From Cellulomonas fimi (GTDB taxonomy: Bacteria > Actinomycetota > Actinomycetes > Actinomycetales > Cellulomonadaceae), in the NCBI RefSeq assembly GCF_028583725.1, contig NZ_CP110680.1:2046001-2110000 (forward strand): 64,000 bases of DNA, given 5' to 3'. Shown in pieces: positions 9,099 to 16,176 of this stretch. Below the pieces are notes generated by a model. That model saw only the letters and a list, made by a program, of their open reading frames with translations, was not told the origin of the DNA and ran no database searches. Positions within the stretch are counted from its first letter, which is position 1. Each line of letters starts with the position of its first letter. The position numbers and the translations under genes are program-made.

Positions 9099-9902
9099 TC
9101 AGCTCCTCCCTGCGGGTGTCGTGCCGGCGTCGGCGGTGGGCTCGGTGGGTCCCGCGCCGACGAGCGCGAGGAAGACGTCCTCCAGCGAGGGCTGCTTCTC
9201 GACGTACTCGACGGTCGCGGGCGGGAGCAGGCGCTTGAGCTCGGCGAGGGTGCCGTCCTGGATGATCGTGCCCTCGTGGAGGATCGCGATCCGGTCGGCG
9301 AGCTGCTCGGCCTCGTCGAGGTACTGCGTGGTGAGCAGCACGGTCGTGCCGCCCGTGGCGAGCTCCTTGACGGTCGCCCACACCTCGAGGCGCGCCTGCG
9401 GGTCCAGGCCCGTCGTCGGCTCGTCGAGGAAGATCACGGGCGGGTCGCCGATGAGGCTCATCGCGATGTCCAGCCGGCGGCGCATGCCGCCGGAGTAGGT
9501 GCCGGCCCGTCGACCGCCCGCGTCGGTGAGCGAGAACCGCGCGAGCAGGTCGTCGGCGACGGCACCGGGGTCCGTCAGGTGCCGGAGCTTCGCGACCAGC
9601 ACGAGGTTCTCGCGTCCGGTGAGGATCTCGTCGACCGCCGCGAACTGGCCCGTGAGGCTGATCGACTCGCGGACGTCGCCGGCCTGCGTGACGACGTCGA
9701 AGCCGTGGACGGTGACGGTGCCGGCGTCGGGTGCGAGCAGCGTCGACAGGATCCGGACGAGCGTCGTCTTGCCGGCGCCGTTGGACCCCAGCAGCGCGTG
9801 GATCGTGCCGGGTGCGACGTCGAGGTCGACGCCGCGGAGCACGTGCAGGTCGCCGAACGACTTCTCGACGCCTCGCACGCGGATGGCGGGTTGCGTGGTC
9901 AC
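9099..9902 (-). CDS. ABC transporter ATP-binding protein (DrrA-like drug exporter)
   Basis: A 267-residue ATPase with Walker A GSNGAGKTT, the signature YSGGMRRRLDIA, Walker B VIFLDEPTTGLDP and a switch His region after LLTTQYLDEAEQLADRIAI. The DrrA/CcmA-type layout includes the C-terminal PSLEDVFLALVG segment. The GTG start at 9902 overlaps the stop of the DUF1048 gene by four bases and has AGGAGG just upstream. It powers the permease encoded next. Operon order PadR regulator, DUF1048, ATPase, permease points to an inducible multidrug efflux system. Confidence 0.9.
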   Translation of the reverse strand: MTTQPAIRVRGVEKSFGDLHVLRGVDLDVAPGTIHALLGSNGAGKTTLVRILSTLLAPDAGTVTVHGFDVVTQAGDVRESISLTGQFAAVDEILTGRENLVLVAKLRHLTDPGAVADDLLARFSLTDAGGRRAGTYSGGMRRRLDIAMSLIGDPPVIFLDEPTTGLDPQARLEVWATVKELATGGTTVLLTTQYLDEAEQLADRIAILHEGTIIQDGTLAELKRLLPPATVEYVEKQPSLEDVFLALVGAGPTEPTADAGTTPAGRS

Positions 9903-10267
9903 TTCTCCTCCTGGTGCTCGGCGTCGTCGATGGCCTTGGCGAGCCGCGCGCGCTCCTTGTCGATCCACTTCTCGCCCGTGTAGGCCTGCGCGAAGGTCTC
10001 GGCGAACTCGACGGGGTCGTCGCCGACGATGTCGCGCACTGGGGTGCCGTCGGTCGCGGCGCGCTCCCACAGGTCGGCGAGGTCGGTGAACATGGTGGTG
10101 AGCGTGTCGCCGTCGGTGATGCCGCCCGAGTACATGAGGTAGCGGTGCACGGCCTTGGCGGCCGTCCGGTGCGGCTCCGGGAGCCCGTTGATGCGGGCCA
10201 TGTCCTGCTTGTACTGCTTCTTCTGCTCGAGCGAGCCGGTGAGGGTCTCGATCCACTTGGCGGCCAT
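9899..10267 (-). CDS. DUF1048 family protein
   Basis: A 122-residue helical, soluble protein matching DUF1048, a family commonly found beside PadR regulators and ABC exporters. Recognisable parts are MAAKWIETLTGSLEQKKQYK at the start and a C-terminal helix with EKWIDKERARL. Its biochemical role is unknown; the strict context suggests a ligand-sensing or accessory function for the efflux pump. It starts right after the PadR gene (one base between) and overlaps the ATPase gene by four bases, so all four genes are one operon. Confidence 0.85.
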   Translation of the reverse strand: MAAKWIETLTGSLEQKKQYKQDMARINGLPEPHRTAAKAVHRYLMYSGGITDGDTLTTMFTDLADLWERAATDGTPVRDIVGDDPVEFAETFAQAYTGEKWIDKERARLAKAIDDAEHQEEK

Positions 10268-10268
10268 G

Positions 10269-10640
10269 TCAGTTCTCCCCGTCCACGGGCTGGTCTGCGG
10301 TGCGCGGCGTCCCGCCGTGCTGGGTGCGGAGCTGTTCGATGCGCCCGGCGAGGAAGGACCACGTCCTCCAGAACTCGTCGAGCTGTGCTCGCCCGTCGTC
10401 GTTGAGCGAGTAGACCTTGCGGGGCGGGCCCTTCTCCGAGGGGACCTTCTCGACGTCCACGAACCCCCGCTGCTCGACGCGGACGAGGAGCGCGTAGACC
10501 GTGCCCTCGACGAGGTCGGAGAACCCCATGTCCCGCAGCTGCGTCGTGATCTCGTAGCCGTACGCCGGCCGGTCCGCGAGGACGGTCAGCACGATCCCCT
10601 CGAGGGTGCCCTTGAGCATCTCGGTCATCTGGTTGCCCAT
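10269..10640 (-). CDS. PadR family transcriptional regulator
   Basis: A 123-residue winged-helix repressor. The ATG at 10640 was chosen over an upstream in-frame ATG because GGAGGTGG lies about seven bases before it. The PadR core is clear: LKGTLEGIVLTVLADRPAYG, then YEITTQLRD, then EGTVYALLVRVEQRGFV (recognition helix and wing). The short C-terminal helix (residues about 85-110) mediates dimers in subfamily-2 PadR proteins such as LmrR. As first gene of the efflux operon it very probably represses its own promoter until a drug binds; the palindrome at 10703-10712 is a likely operator. Confidence 0.9.
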   Translation of the reverse strand: MGNQMTEMLKGTLEGIVLTVLADRPAYGYEITTQLRDMGFSDLVEGTVYALLVRVEQRGFVDVEKVPSEKGPPRKVYSLNDDGRAQLDEFWRTWSFLAGRIEQLRTQHGGTPRTADQPVDGEN

Positions 10641-10689
10641 GTCGGCCACCTCCGTCGTCCGTGTACTCAGCGTCACTGGGTACTGGAAG

Positions 10690-10719
10690 ACAGTAACGCT
10701 AGGTACCGGTACTTGGCAA
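10690..10719 (-). promoter_or_regulatory. putative promoter and PadR operator of the efflux operon
   Basis: On the minus strand TTGCCA (10719-10714) and TACTGT (10695-10690) are spaced 18 bases apart. The perfect palindrome GTACCGGTAC (10703-10712) sits in the spacer, where a bound repressor would block polymerase. More GTAC/TACTC half-sites lie at 10663-10668, 10679-10686 and 10724-10730. Assignment to PadR is inference from position. Confidence 0.5.
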
Positions 10720-10781
10720 CAGTGAGTACCGCAAGGGTCCCCGAGGGGCCCGTGCGGTCGTGAAGGGGAGCGGGCGACGCG

Positions 10782-12446
10782 TCAGGCGGTGGGGGAGCCG
10801 ACGGTGGCGGCCGGGCGGGCGGCGGGTGCCGCGATCGCGCGCGCGTGCGCGACGGCGTCGTCGAGACCCGCGAAGAGGTGGTCGTCTCCCAGCGCCTCGA
10901 GCGCCCCCACGCGACGGGCCAGCCCGAGGTGGTCGGGCTGGATGCCCTTGATGAGCACGGCGATCCCGCGGCGGTGCAGCCCGGTCACGAGCTCGCCGAG
11001 CACCTGGGCGCCGGTGGCGTCCAGGATCTGCACCTGCGACAGGCGGAGCACCACGACGCTCACGCCCTCGATCGAGGCCACCCGGTCCAGCACGCGCTCG
11101 GCGGCGGCGAAGAACAGCGCGCCCTCCACGCGGAACAGCGCGATCCGCTCGTCCCCGGCGGCGCGCGGCCCGGGCAGCTCCTCCCGGTGCACGCCCGCGG
11201 CGCGGACCATCGTGCGCAGGCTGAGCGCGGCGGCGACCGCGATGCCGATGCCCACGGCGTACACCAGGTCGACGGAGATCGTGATCAGCGCCGTGAGCGT
11301 GAACAGGGCCGCCGCCGCGCGCGTCGACCGGACGACGAGCCGGACGCCGCGCACCGAGACCATGCGCACCGCCGTGACCATGAGGACGCCGGCGAGCCCG
11401 GCGAGCGGCACGTGCGCGACGACGCCGCCCAGGCTGCCCACCACCACGAGCAGGACGCACGCGTGCACGACGGCCGCGACGCGCGTGCGGGCACCGGAGC
11501 TGACGTTGACCGCCGTCCGGGCGATCGCGCCGGTCGCGGGCATGCCGCCGAACAGCCCCGACGCGACCGAGGCGAGCCCCTGGCCGACGAGCTCGCGGTC
11601 GGCGTCGTACGGGCCGGTGTCCGAGTGCGACGCGGCGACACGCGCCGACAGCAGCGACTCGATCGCCGCGAGCGCGGCGACCGTCACCGCCGGGCCCCCG
11701 AGCTGCGCGAGCGTCGTCAGGTCCACGTCGGGCCAGGCCGGCGCCGGGAGCCCGGCGGGGAGCGCGCCGATCGTGGCGACGGGCAGGTGCGCCACGGCGG
11801 TGACCACCGTGACGAGCGCGATCGCGACGAGCGACCCGGGCACCGCGCGGTGCACCCGGGGGGCGAGCAGCATCACGGCGACGACGACCGCGACGACCCC
11901 GACGGACCACAGGGCGTCGCGCGCGGTCGTCTCCCCGAGCGCCTGGACGGCCGCGACCGCGGCGTTCGCGTCGTGGCCCGCTGCGGGGACGCCGACCGCG
12001 GCCGGGACCTGCTGCAGCAGGATGATGACCGCGATGCCGAGCGTGAACCCCTCGATGACCGGCCACGGGACCATCCCGACCAGGCGCCCGAGGCGGAGCA
12101 CGCCCGCCGCGACGACGAGCGCGCCCGCCAGCAGGCACACGACCGCGACCGCGGGGGTCCCGTGCGTCGCCACGATCGGCGCGAGGACGACCACCATCGC
12201 GCCGGTGGGCCCGGACACCTGGACGTGCGACCCGCCGAGCACCGCGGCCACGACGCCCGCGACGATGGCCGTGACGAGCCCCGCGGCCGCTCCGGCGCCG
12301 GAGCTCACGCCGAACGCGAGCGCGAGCGGCAGCGCGACGACGCCGACCGTGACGCCCGCGAGCAGGTCGGTCCGCCACGAGGTGCGCAGGGCGGCGTAGT
12401 CGTCCCGGCCGGGCAGCAGCCCCCGCAGGGCGGAGCCGGGCCTCAC
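10782..12446 (-). CDS. SulP family inorganic anion transporter with STAS domain
   Basis: A 554-residue membrane protein. Residues about 25-415 hold the 10 to 14 helices of the SulP/SLC26 fold, with the family signature region VSGPTGAMVVVLAPIV and the ASVASGLFGGMPATGAIART stretch. The C-terminal STAS domain (about 435-540) includes VQILDATGAQVLGELV, the loop where a phosphorylatable residue sits in anti-sigma antagonists. SulP proteins move sulfate, bicarbonate or other anions; the substrate is not clear. The GTG start overlaps the stop of the ArsR gene (GTGA), so expression is coupled to that regulator. Confidence 0.88.
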   Translation of the reverse strand: MRPGSALRGLLPGRDDYAALRTSWRTDLLAGVTVGVVALPLALAFGVSSGAGAAAGLVTAIVAGVVAAVLGGSHVQVSGPTGAMVVVLAPIVATHGTPAVAVVCLLAGALVVAAGVLRLGRLVGMVPWPVIEGFTLGIAVIILLQQVPAAVGVPAAGHDANAAVAAVQALGETTARDALWSVGVVAVVVAVMLLAPRVHRAVPGSLVAIALVTVVTAVAHLPVATIGALPAGLPAPAWPDVDLTTLAQLGGPAVTVAALAAIESLLSARVAASHSDTGPYDADRELVGQGLASVASGLFGGMPATGAIARTAVNVSSGARTRVAAVVHACVLLVVVGSLGGVVAHVPLAGLAGVLMVTAVRMVSVRGVRLVVRSTRAAAALFTLTALITISVDLVYAVGIGIAVAAALSLRTMVRAAGVHREELPGPRAAGDERIALFRVEGALFFAAAERVLDRVASIEGVSVVVLRLSQVQILDATGAQVLGELVTGLHRRGIAVLIKGIQPDHLGLARRVGALEALGDDHLFAGLDDAVAHARAIAAPAARPAATVGSPTA

Positions 12447-12802
12447 CGCGCGACCGTGGTCGGCGCCGGCTCGTCGGCCGCCGCCGCGAGCTGGTCGTGC
12501 GTCGCACGCAGGATCTCGCCGAGCAGGTCCCGGGCGACCCGCAGCAGCTCGGCGACGTGGACGGACGCGAGGCGGTAGTACACCGCGCTGCCCCGCCGGG
12601 AGGACTCGACGAGGTGGTACCGGCGCAGGACCGCGAGGTGCTGCGAGAGGTGCGACGCCTCGAGCCCGGTCTCGGCGATGAGCGTCGAGACGGGGACGTC
12701 GGTGCCGGGAGCGAGGAGCTCGAGCACCCGGATGCGGACGGGATGGGCCAGGCCCTTGAAGAGGTTCGCCTTGACCTCGTTGAGCGGCGGCGAGGAAGGC
12801 AC
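12443..12802 (-). CDS. ArsR family winged-helix regulator without cysteines
   Basis: A 119-residue helix-turn-helix repressor. Typical ArsR features are LFKGLAHPVRIRVLELLAPG and the recognition helix EASHLSQHLAVLRRYHLV, followed by the wing SSRRGSAVYYRLA. It has no cysteine, so the usual alpha-3 metal site (CxC) and thiol redox sensors are excluded; a His/Asp metal site or a different signal is needed. The GTG start at 12802 has a GGGA element upstream. It overlaps the SulP gene and probably controls it. The inverted repeat at 12826-12839 is the likely binding site. Confidence 0.88.
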   Translation of the reverse strand: MPSSPPLNEVKANLFKGLAHPVRIRVLELLAPGTDVPVSTLIAETGLEASHLSQHLAVLRRYHLVESSRRGSAVYYRLASVHVAELLRVARDLLGEILRATHDQLAAAADEPAPTTVAR

Positions 12803-12825
12803 GGGCGTCCCGTCTCTTGACGATC

Positions 12826-12841
12826 TGATGAATCCATCATA
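12826..12841 (-). promoter_or_regulatory. putative ArsR operator overlapping a -10 element
   Basis: TGATG (12826-12830) and CATCA (12835-12839) form an inverted repeat with four bases between, the typical form of an ArsR site. On the minus strand a -10-like TATGAT (12841-12836) overlaps it, 34 bases before the ArsR start codon. No good -35 is visible. Confidence 0.55.
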
Positions 12842-12993
12842 TCGCGCACCGCGGGGTGCCTGAGCACCGCGCCCGCGGGGCGCTCCGCCCGGCCCACGTC
12901 GTGACCAAGGTCCGGGGCCCGTCGGCGGGTCCGCCGCCTAGCGTGGAAGAAGGCCCGGCGACGGTGCCGGGCTCTCGCACCTGGGAGGGCGTC

Positions 12994-13767
12994 ATGCGCA
13001 CGATCGTCGTCACCGGGTCCGCCTCGGGCATCGGGCGGGCGGCCGCCGACCTGCTGGAGCAGCGCGGGGAGCGGGTGGTCGGCGTCGACCTCCGTGACGC
13101 CGACGTCGCCGTCGACCTGGCCGGGCCCGCCGGTCGGCTCGCGCTCGTCGAGCACGTGCGCGCCCTCACCGACGGCCGCCTCGACGCGGTCGTCGCCAAC
13201 GCCGGGCTCGCCACGCAGTCTCCCGCGGACGTCGCCGTCAACTACTTCGGCACCGTCGCCACCCTCGAGGGCCTGCGGCCCCTGCTCGCCGGCTCGGCCG
13301 CACCGCGCGCCGTCGCGACCGCCTCGATGGCGAGCCTCATGGCGACCGACGCCGAGCTCGTCGACCTCTGCCTGACGGGCGACGAGCCCGGCGCGCTCGC
13401 GCGCGCGGCGAAGCTCGTCGAGGCCGAGCTCTCCCACCTCGTCTACGCCAGCACGAAGGCCGCGCTGTGCCGCTGGCTGCGCCGCAACGCCCCGCTCACG
13501 CCGTGGGCCGGCGCCGCGATCCCGCTCAACGCGATCGCGCCGGGAGTCGTCGAGACGCCCATGGTCGCGCCGTTCCTCGCGACCGACGAGCAGCGTGCCG
13601 CGCTCGCGGCCCAGGTCCCGATGCCCCTCAACGGCTTCATGGACGCCGACGTCCCGGCGCGTCTGATCGCGTGGCTCGTGAGCGAGGAGAACACCCACCT
13701 GTGCGGGCAGGTCGTGTTCGTCGACGGCGGCTCCGACGCGGTGATCCGCGGCGACGCCACCTGGTGA
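12994..13767 (+). CDS. short-chain dehydrogenase/reductase
   Basis: A 257-residue Rossmann-fold oxidoreductase. The NAD(P)-binding motif TGSASGIG is at residues 7-14, NAG at 69-71, catalytic Ser at about 111 (ATASMAS) and Y151-xxx-K155 (YASTK). D32 after the second strand (VGVDLRD) suggests NAD(H) preference. A 25-residue insert before the catalytic Tyr (DLCLTGDEPGALARAAKLVE region) resembles 3-alpha-hydroxysteroid dehydrogenase-like SDRs. The ATG at 12994 follows GGGAGGG. It stands alone between the ArsR-SulP operon (divergent) and the M23 gene (convergent). The substrate is unknown. Confidence 0.88.
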   Translation: MRTIVVTGSASGIGRAAADLLEQRGERVVGVDLRDADVAVDLAGPAGRLALVEHVRALTDGRLDAVVANAGLATQSPADVAVNYFGTVATLEGLRPLLAGSAAPRAVATASMASLMATDAELVDLCLTGDEPGALARAAKLVEAELSHLVYASTKAALCRWLRRNAPLTPWAGAAIPLNAIAPGVVETPMVAPFLATDEQRAALAAQVPMPLNGFMDADVPARLIAWLVSEENTHLCGQVVFVDGGSDAVIRGDATW

Positions 13768-13803
13768 CGCACGACGGCACCTCCTCGACGCGCTCCGGCG
13801 CGA

Positions 13804-15318
13804 CTACCGCTCGAGCAGCGGCGCCGGGTTCACCGTCGACCCGTTGCGGTACACCTCGAAGTGCAGGTGGCACGCGCCGGACAGACCGGTGTTGCCCGCA
13901 TAGCCGACGAGATCGCCCCGCTGCACGCGCTGCCCTGCGGAGACCGTGTCGCGCGTCAGGTGGTTCAGGCTGCTCATGAGCGACTGCCCGTCGACCGACC
14001 CGTGGTCGAGCATCACCTGGTTGCCGAACCCGTTGCGCCACTGCGCCCAGCGCACGACCGCGTCGCGCGGCGCGTACAGCGGCGTGTTGCAGTACGTGCG
14101 CAGGTCGATCCCCGCGTGCAGGCGCGTGTAGCCGAGGATCGGGTGCAGACGCATGCCGTAGCTCGACGTCACGTACATCGGCGTGATCGACGTGGGGTTC
14201 GAGAACACCGGGCCCGACGAGCCCGATGCCGGCGGCGGGGCGGGCTGCGCGGGCGGCGGCGCCGGCGGAGGCGGCTGCTGGCCGGCCTTCGCCGCCTCCT
14301 CGGCCCGCGCCCGCTCCTGCTCGGCGCGGATCCGCTCCTGCTCGACCCGGGCGCGCTCCTGCTCGGCGGCGACCCGCTGCTGCTCGGCGATGATCCCCGC
14401 GAGCTCCGCCTCGATCGCGGCGCGCTCGCGGTCCGCCGCGGCGGCCTCGGCCTCGGCCTGCGCCTTCATGTCGCCCAGGCGCTGCCGCGTGGCCTCCTGC
14501 GCGGCGAGCAGCCGGGTGATCTCCGCCTCGCGGGCCGCCGCGTCCGCGCGGGCCTGGTCCGCGCGCACGACCTCCGCGTCGGCCTCGGCCCGCAGCTCAC
14601 CGATGCGGTCCGCGACGGCGGCGAGCCGCGCCTCGTGGTTGCGGGTGGCGGCCGCGAGCGCGGTCAGCTCCTCGAGCAGCCGGTCCTGGCTGCGCTGCGC
14701 CGTCTCCAGCGCCTGCATGCGGGCGCTGAACTCGTCGAGGTCCTCGGCGTCGAGCACGACCGCGAGGCCCGACGCCCCGGCGCCGCCGCGCTGCGCCTGC
14801 CGGGCGAGCTGCCCGATCGCCGCACGCACCTCGTCGTCGCGGGCGCTGGTGCGTGCGAGGCCGTCGCGCAGCGTCGCCTGCTGGTCACGCGCGTCGACCA
14901 GCCGTGCCGCCAGGATCTCCGCGCGACGTTCCGCGCCGTCGAGCGTCGCCTGCGCCGCACGCAGCTGCTCCTGCGCGACGGGCAGCCGTGACTCCGTCTC
15001 GGCGAGCTCCGCGACGGCCTGCGCGAGGTCGGCCGACAGCCCCTCGACCGACGCGCGGAGGTCGTCGGTCCGCTGCCGCGCCCCCTCGGCCTGCTCCTGG
15101 GCGGAGCGCCGCCGGTCGTCCAGGTCGTCCGCCGCGCCCACCGAGGCGGGCAGCGGGAGCAGCAGCGCGGCCGCGACGAGCACCGCGACGCCGCGGCGCG
15201 CGTGGGGCGGTCGGCGCCGGTCGACGGACGGCGCCGCGGTCGGAGGGAGCACCGGGCGACGGTAGGTGGCGTCGGACGCTCCGCGGCGGCGGCGCGCCCG
15301 GGGACCCCCGAACCTCAT
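13804..15318 (-). CDS. secreted M23 metallopeptidase with N-terminal coiled coil (EnvC/NlpD-like)
   Basis: A 504-residue exported protein. After a long basic leader, a hydrophobic segment (about 43-61) ends at VGA-ADD, a plausible signal peptidase site. Residues about 66-340 form a long Ala/Glu/Arg/Gln-rich coiled coil, then a Pro-rich linker (about 345-370), then a LytM/M23 domain with zinc ligands H401 and D405 (HAGID) and H484-x-H486 (CHLHFEVY). The coiled coil plus LytM layout is that of cell-division peptidoglycan hydrolases or their activators. The ATG at 15318 has no good ribosome binding site and the signal sequence begins about 40 residues in, so GTG 15252 is an alternative start. 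Confidence 0.85.
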   Translation of the reverse strand: MRFGGPRARRRRGASDATYRRPVLPPTAAPSVDRRRPPHARRGVAVLVAAALLLPLPASVGAADDLDDRRRSAQEQAEGARQRTDDLRASVEGLSADLAQAVAELAETESRLPVAQEQLRAAQATLDGAERRAEILAARLVDARDQQATLRDGLARTSARDDEVRAAIGQLARQAQRGGAGASGLAVVLDAEDLDEFSARMQALETAQRSQDRLLEELTALAAATRNHEARLAAVADRIGELRAEADAEVVRADQARADAAAREAEITRLLAAQEATRQRLGDMKAQAEAEAAAADRERAAIEAELAGIIAEQQRVAAEQERARVEQERIRAEQERARAEEAAKAGQQPPPPAPPPAQPAPPPASGSSGPVFSNPTSITPMYVTSSYGMRLHPILGYTRLHAGIDLRTYCNTPLYAPRDAVVRWAQWRNGFGNQVMLDHGSVDGQSLMSSLNHLTRDTVSAGQRVQRGDLVGYAGNTGLSGACHLHFEVYRNGSTVNPAPLLER

Positions 15319-15429
15319 CCGGTCGGCCCGGACACCGCGACCGCCTCCGACGGCCCGGCGCGAGCTTCGCCCGTCGGAGCCCTCATCCGTGCGGCACGTC
15401 GGCCGATCGGATCGGGGAGAAGGAGGTCC

Positions 15430-16005
15430 ATGGACGGGATCGTGGGCATCGCCCAGCGCATGGCGGAGATCCGCAGCAGCCTGCAGGCCGTCGCGCCCGC
15501 ACCGGCGACGCCGCGCAGCTCCGGGCCCACCTCGGCGACGGCGGCGACGTTCGCGGCCGCGCTCGAGACCGCGGTGACCGAGACGCGCGGCACGTCGACC
15601 GCGCGCGACGCGTCCGGCGTCCCCGTGGACCTCGCGCGGTACGGCAACGGCCGCATCCCGCCCCACGCGCTCGCGCCCGTCGGCACGACCGGGCACCGCC
15701 TGTGGGCCCCTGCCGCGCAGGCGTTCGGCGACCTGACCGCCGCGGCCGCCCGTGACGGCGTGCGGATCGGCGTCACCGACTCCTACCGCTCCTACGACGC
15801 GCAGGTCGACGTCGCCGCACGCAAGGGCCTCTACTCGCAGGGCGGCCTCGCCGCCGAGCCCGGGACCAGTCCGCACGGCTGGGGGCTCGCGCTCGACCTC
15901 GACCTCGACGCCCGCGCGCAGGCGTGGATGCGCGCGAACGCCGGCACCTACGGCTTCGTCGAGGACACCCCGCGCGAGCCGTGGCACTGGGTCTACTCGC
16001 GCTGA
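15430..16005 (+). CDS. M15 family D-alanyl-D-alanine carboxypeptidase (VanY-like) without signal peptide
   Basis: A 191-residue peptidase. The M15B zinc site is complete: H149 and D156 in SPHGWGLALDLD and H186 in EPWHWVY, with the substrate loop TDSYRSYDAQ at about 116-124. It would trim the terminal D-Ala from stem peptides. The ATG at 15430 follows AGGAGG closely. The N-terminus is an amphipathic helix (GIVGIAQRMAEIRSSLQ) and a low-complexity linker instead of a signal peptide, so the export route is not Sec by inspection. It is divergent from the M23 gene, with 111 bases between, which groups two wall-remodelling enzymes. Confidence 0.8.
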   Translation: MDGIVGIAQRMAEIRSSLQAVAPAPATPRSSGPTSATAATFAAALETAVTETRGTSTARDASGVPVDLARYGNGRIPPHALAPVGTTGHRLWAPAAQAFGDLTAAAARDGVRIGVTDSYRSYDAQVDVAARKGLYSQGGLAAEPGTSPHGWGLALDLDLDARAQAWMRANAGTYGFVEDTPREPWHWVYSR

Positions 16006-16176
16006 GTCCCGTGCGGCCGCCGCGGCGACCGGCCGACGCGGAGGCCACCCGGTCGCCGGGCCCCCGCGTCCCGCGGCGCGGAGACGACGCGAACGGGGGA
16101 CCGCCCGACGCGGCCCCTCCTGGTGTCGGCGTCGACGGCTAGTCTCGCCGCGTCGTCGACGGTGAGGAGCGTGCGC

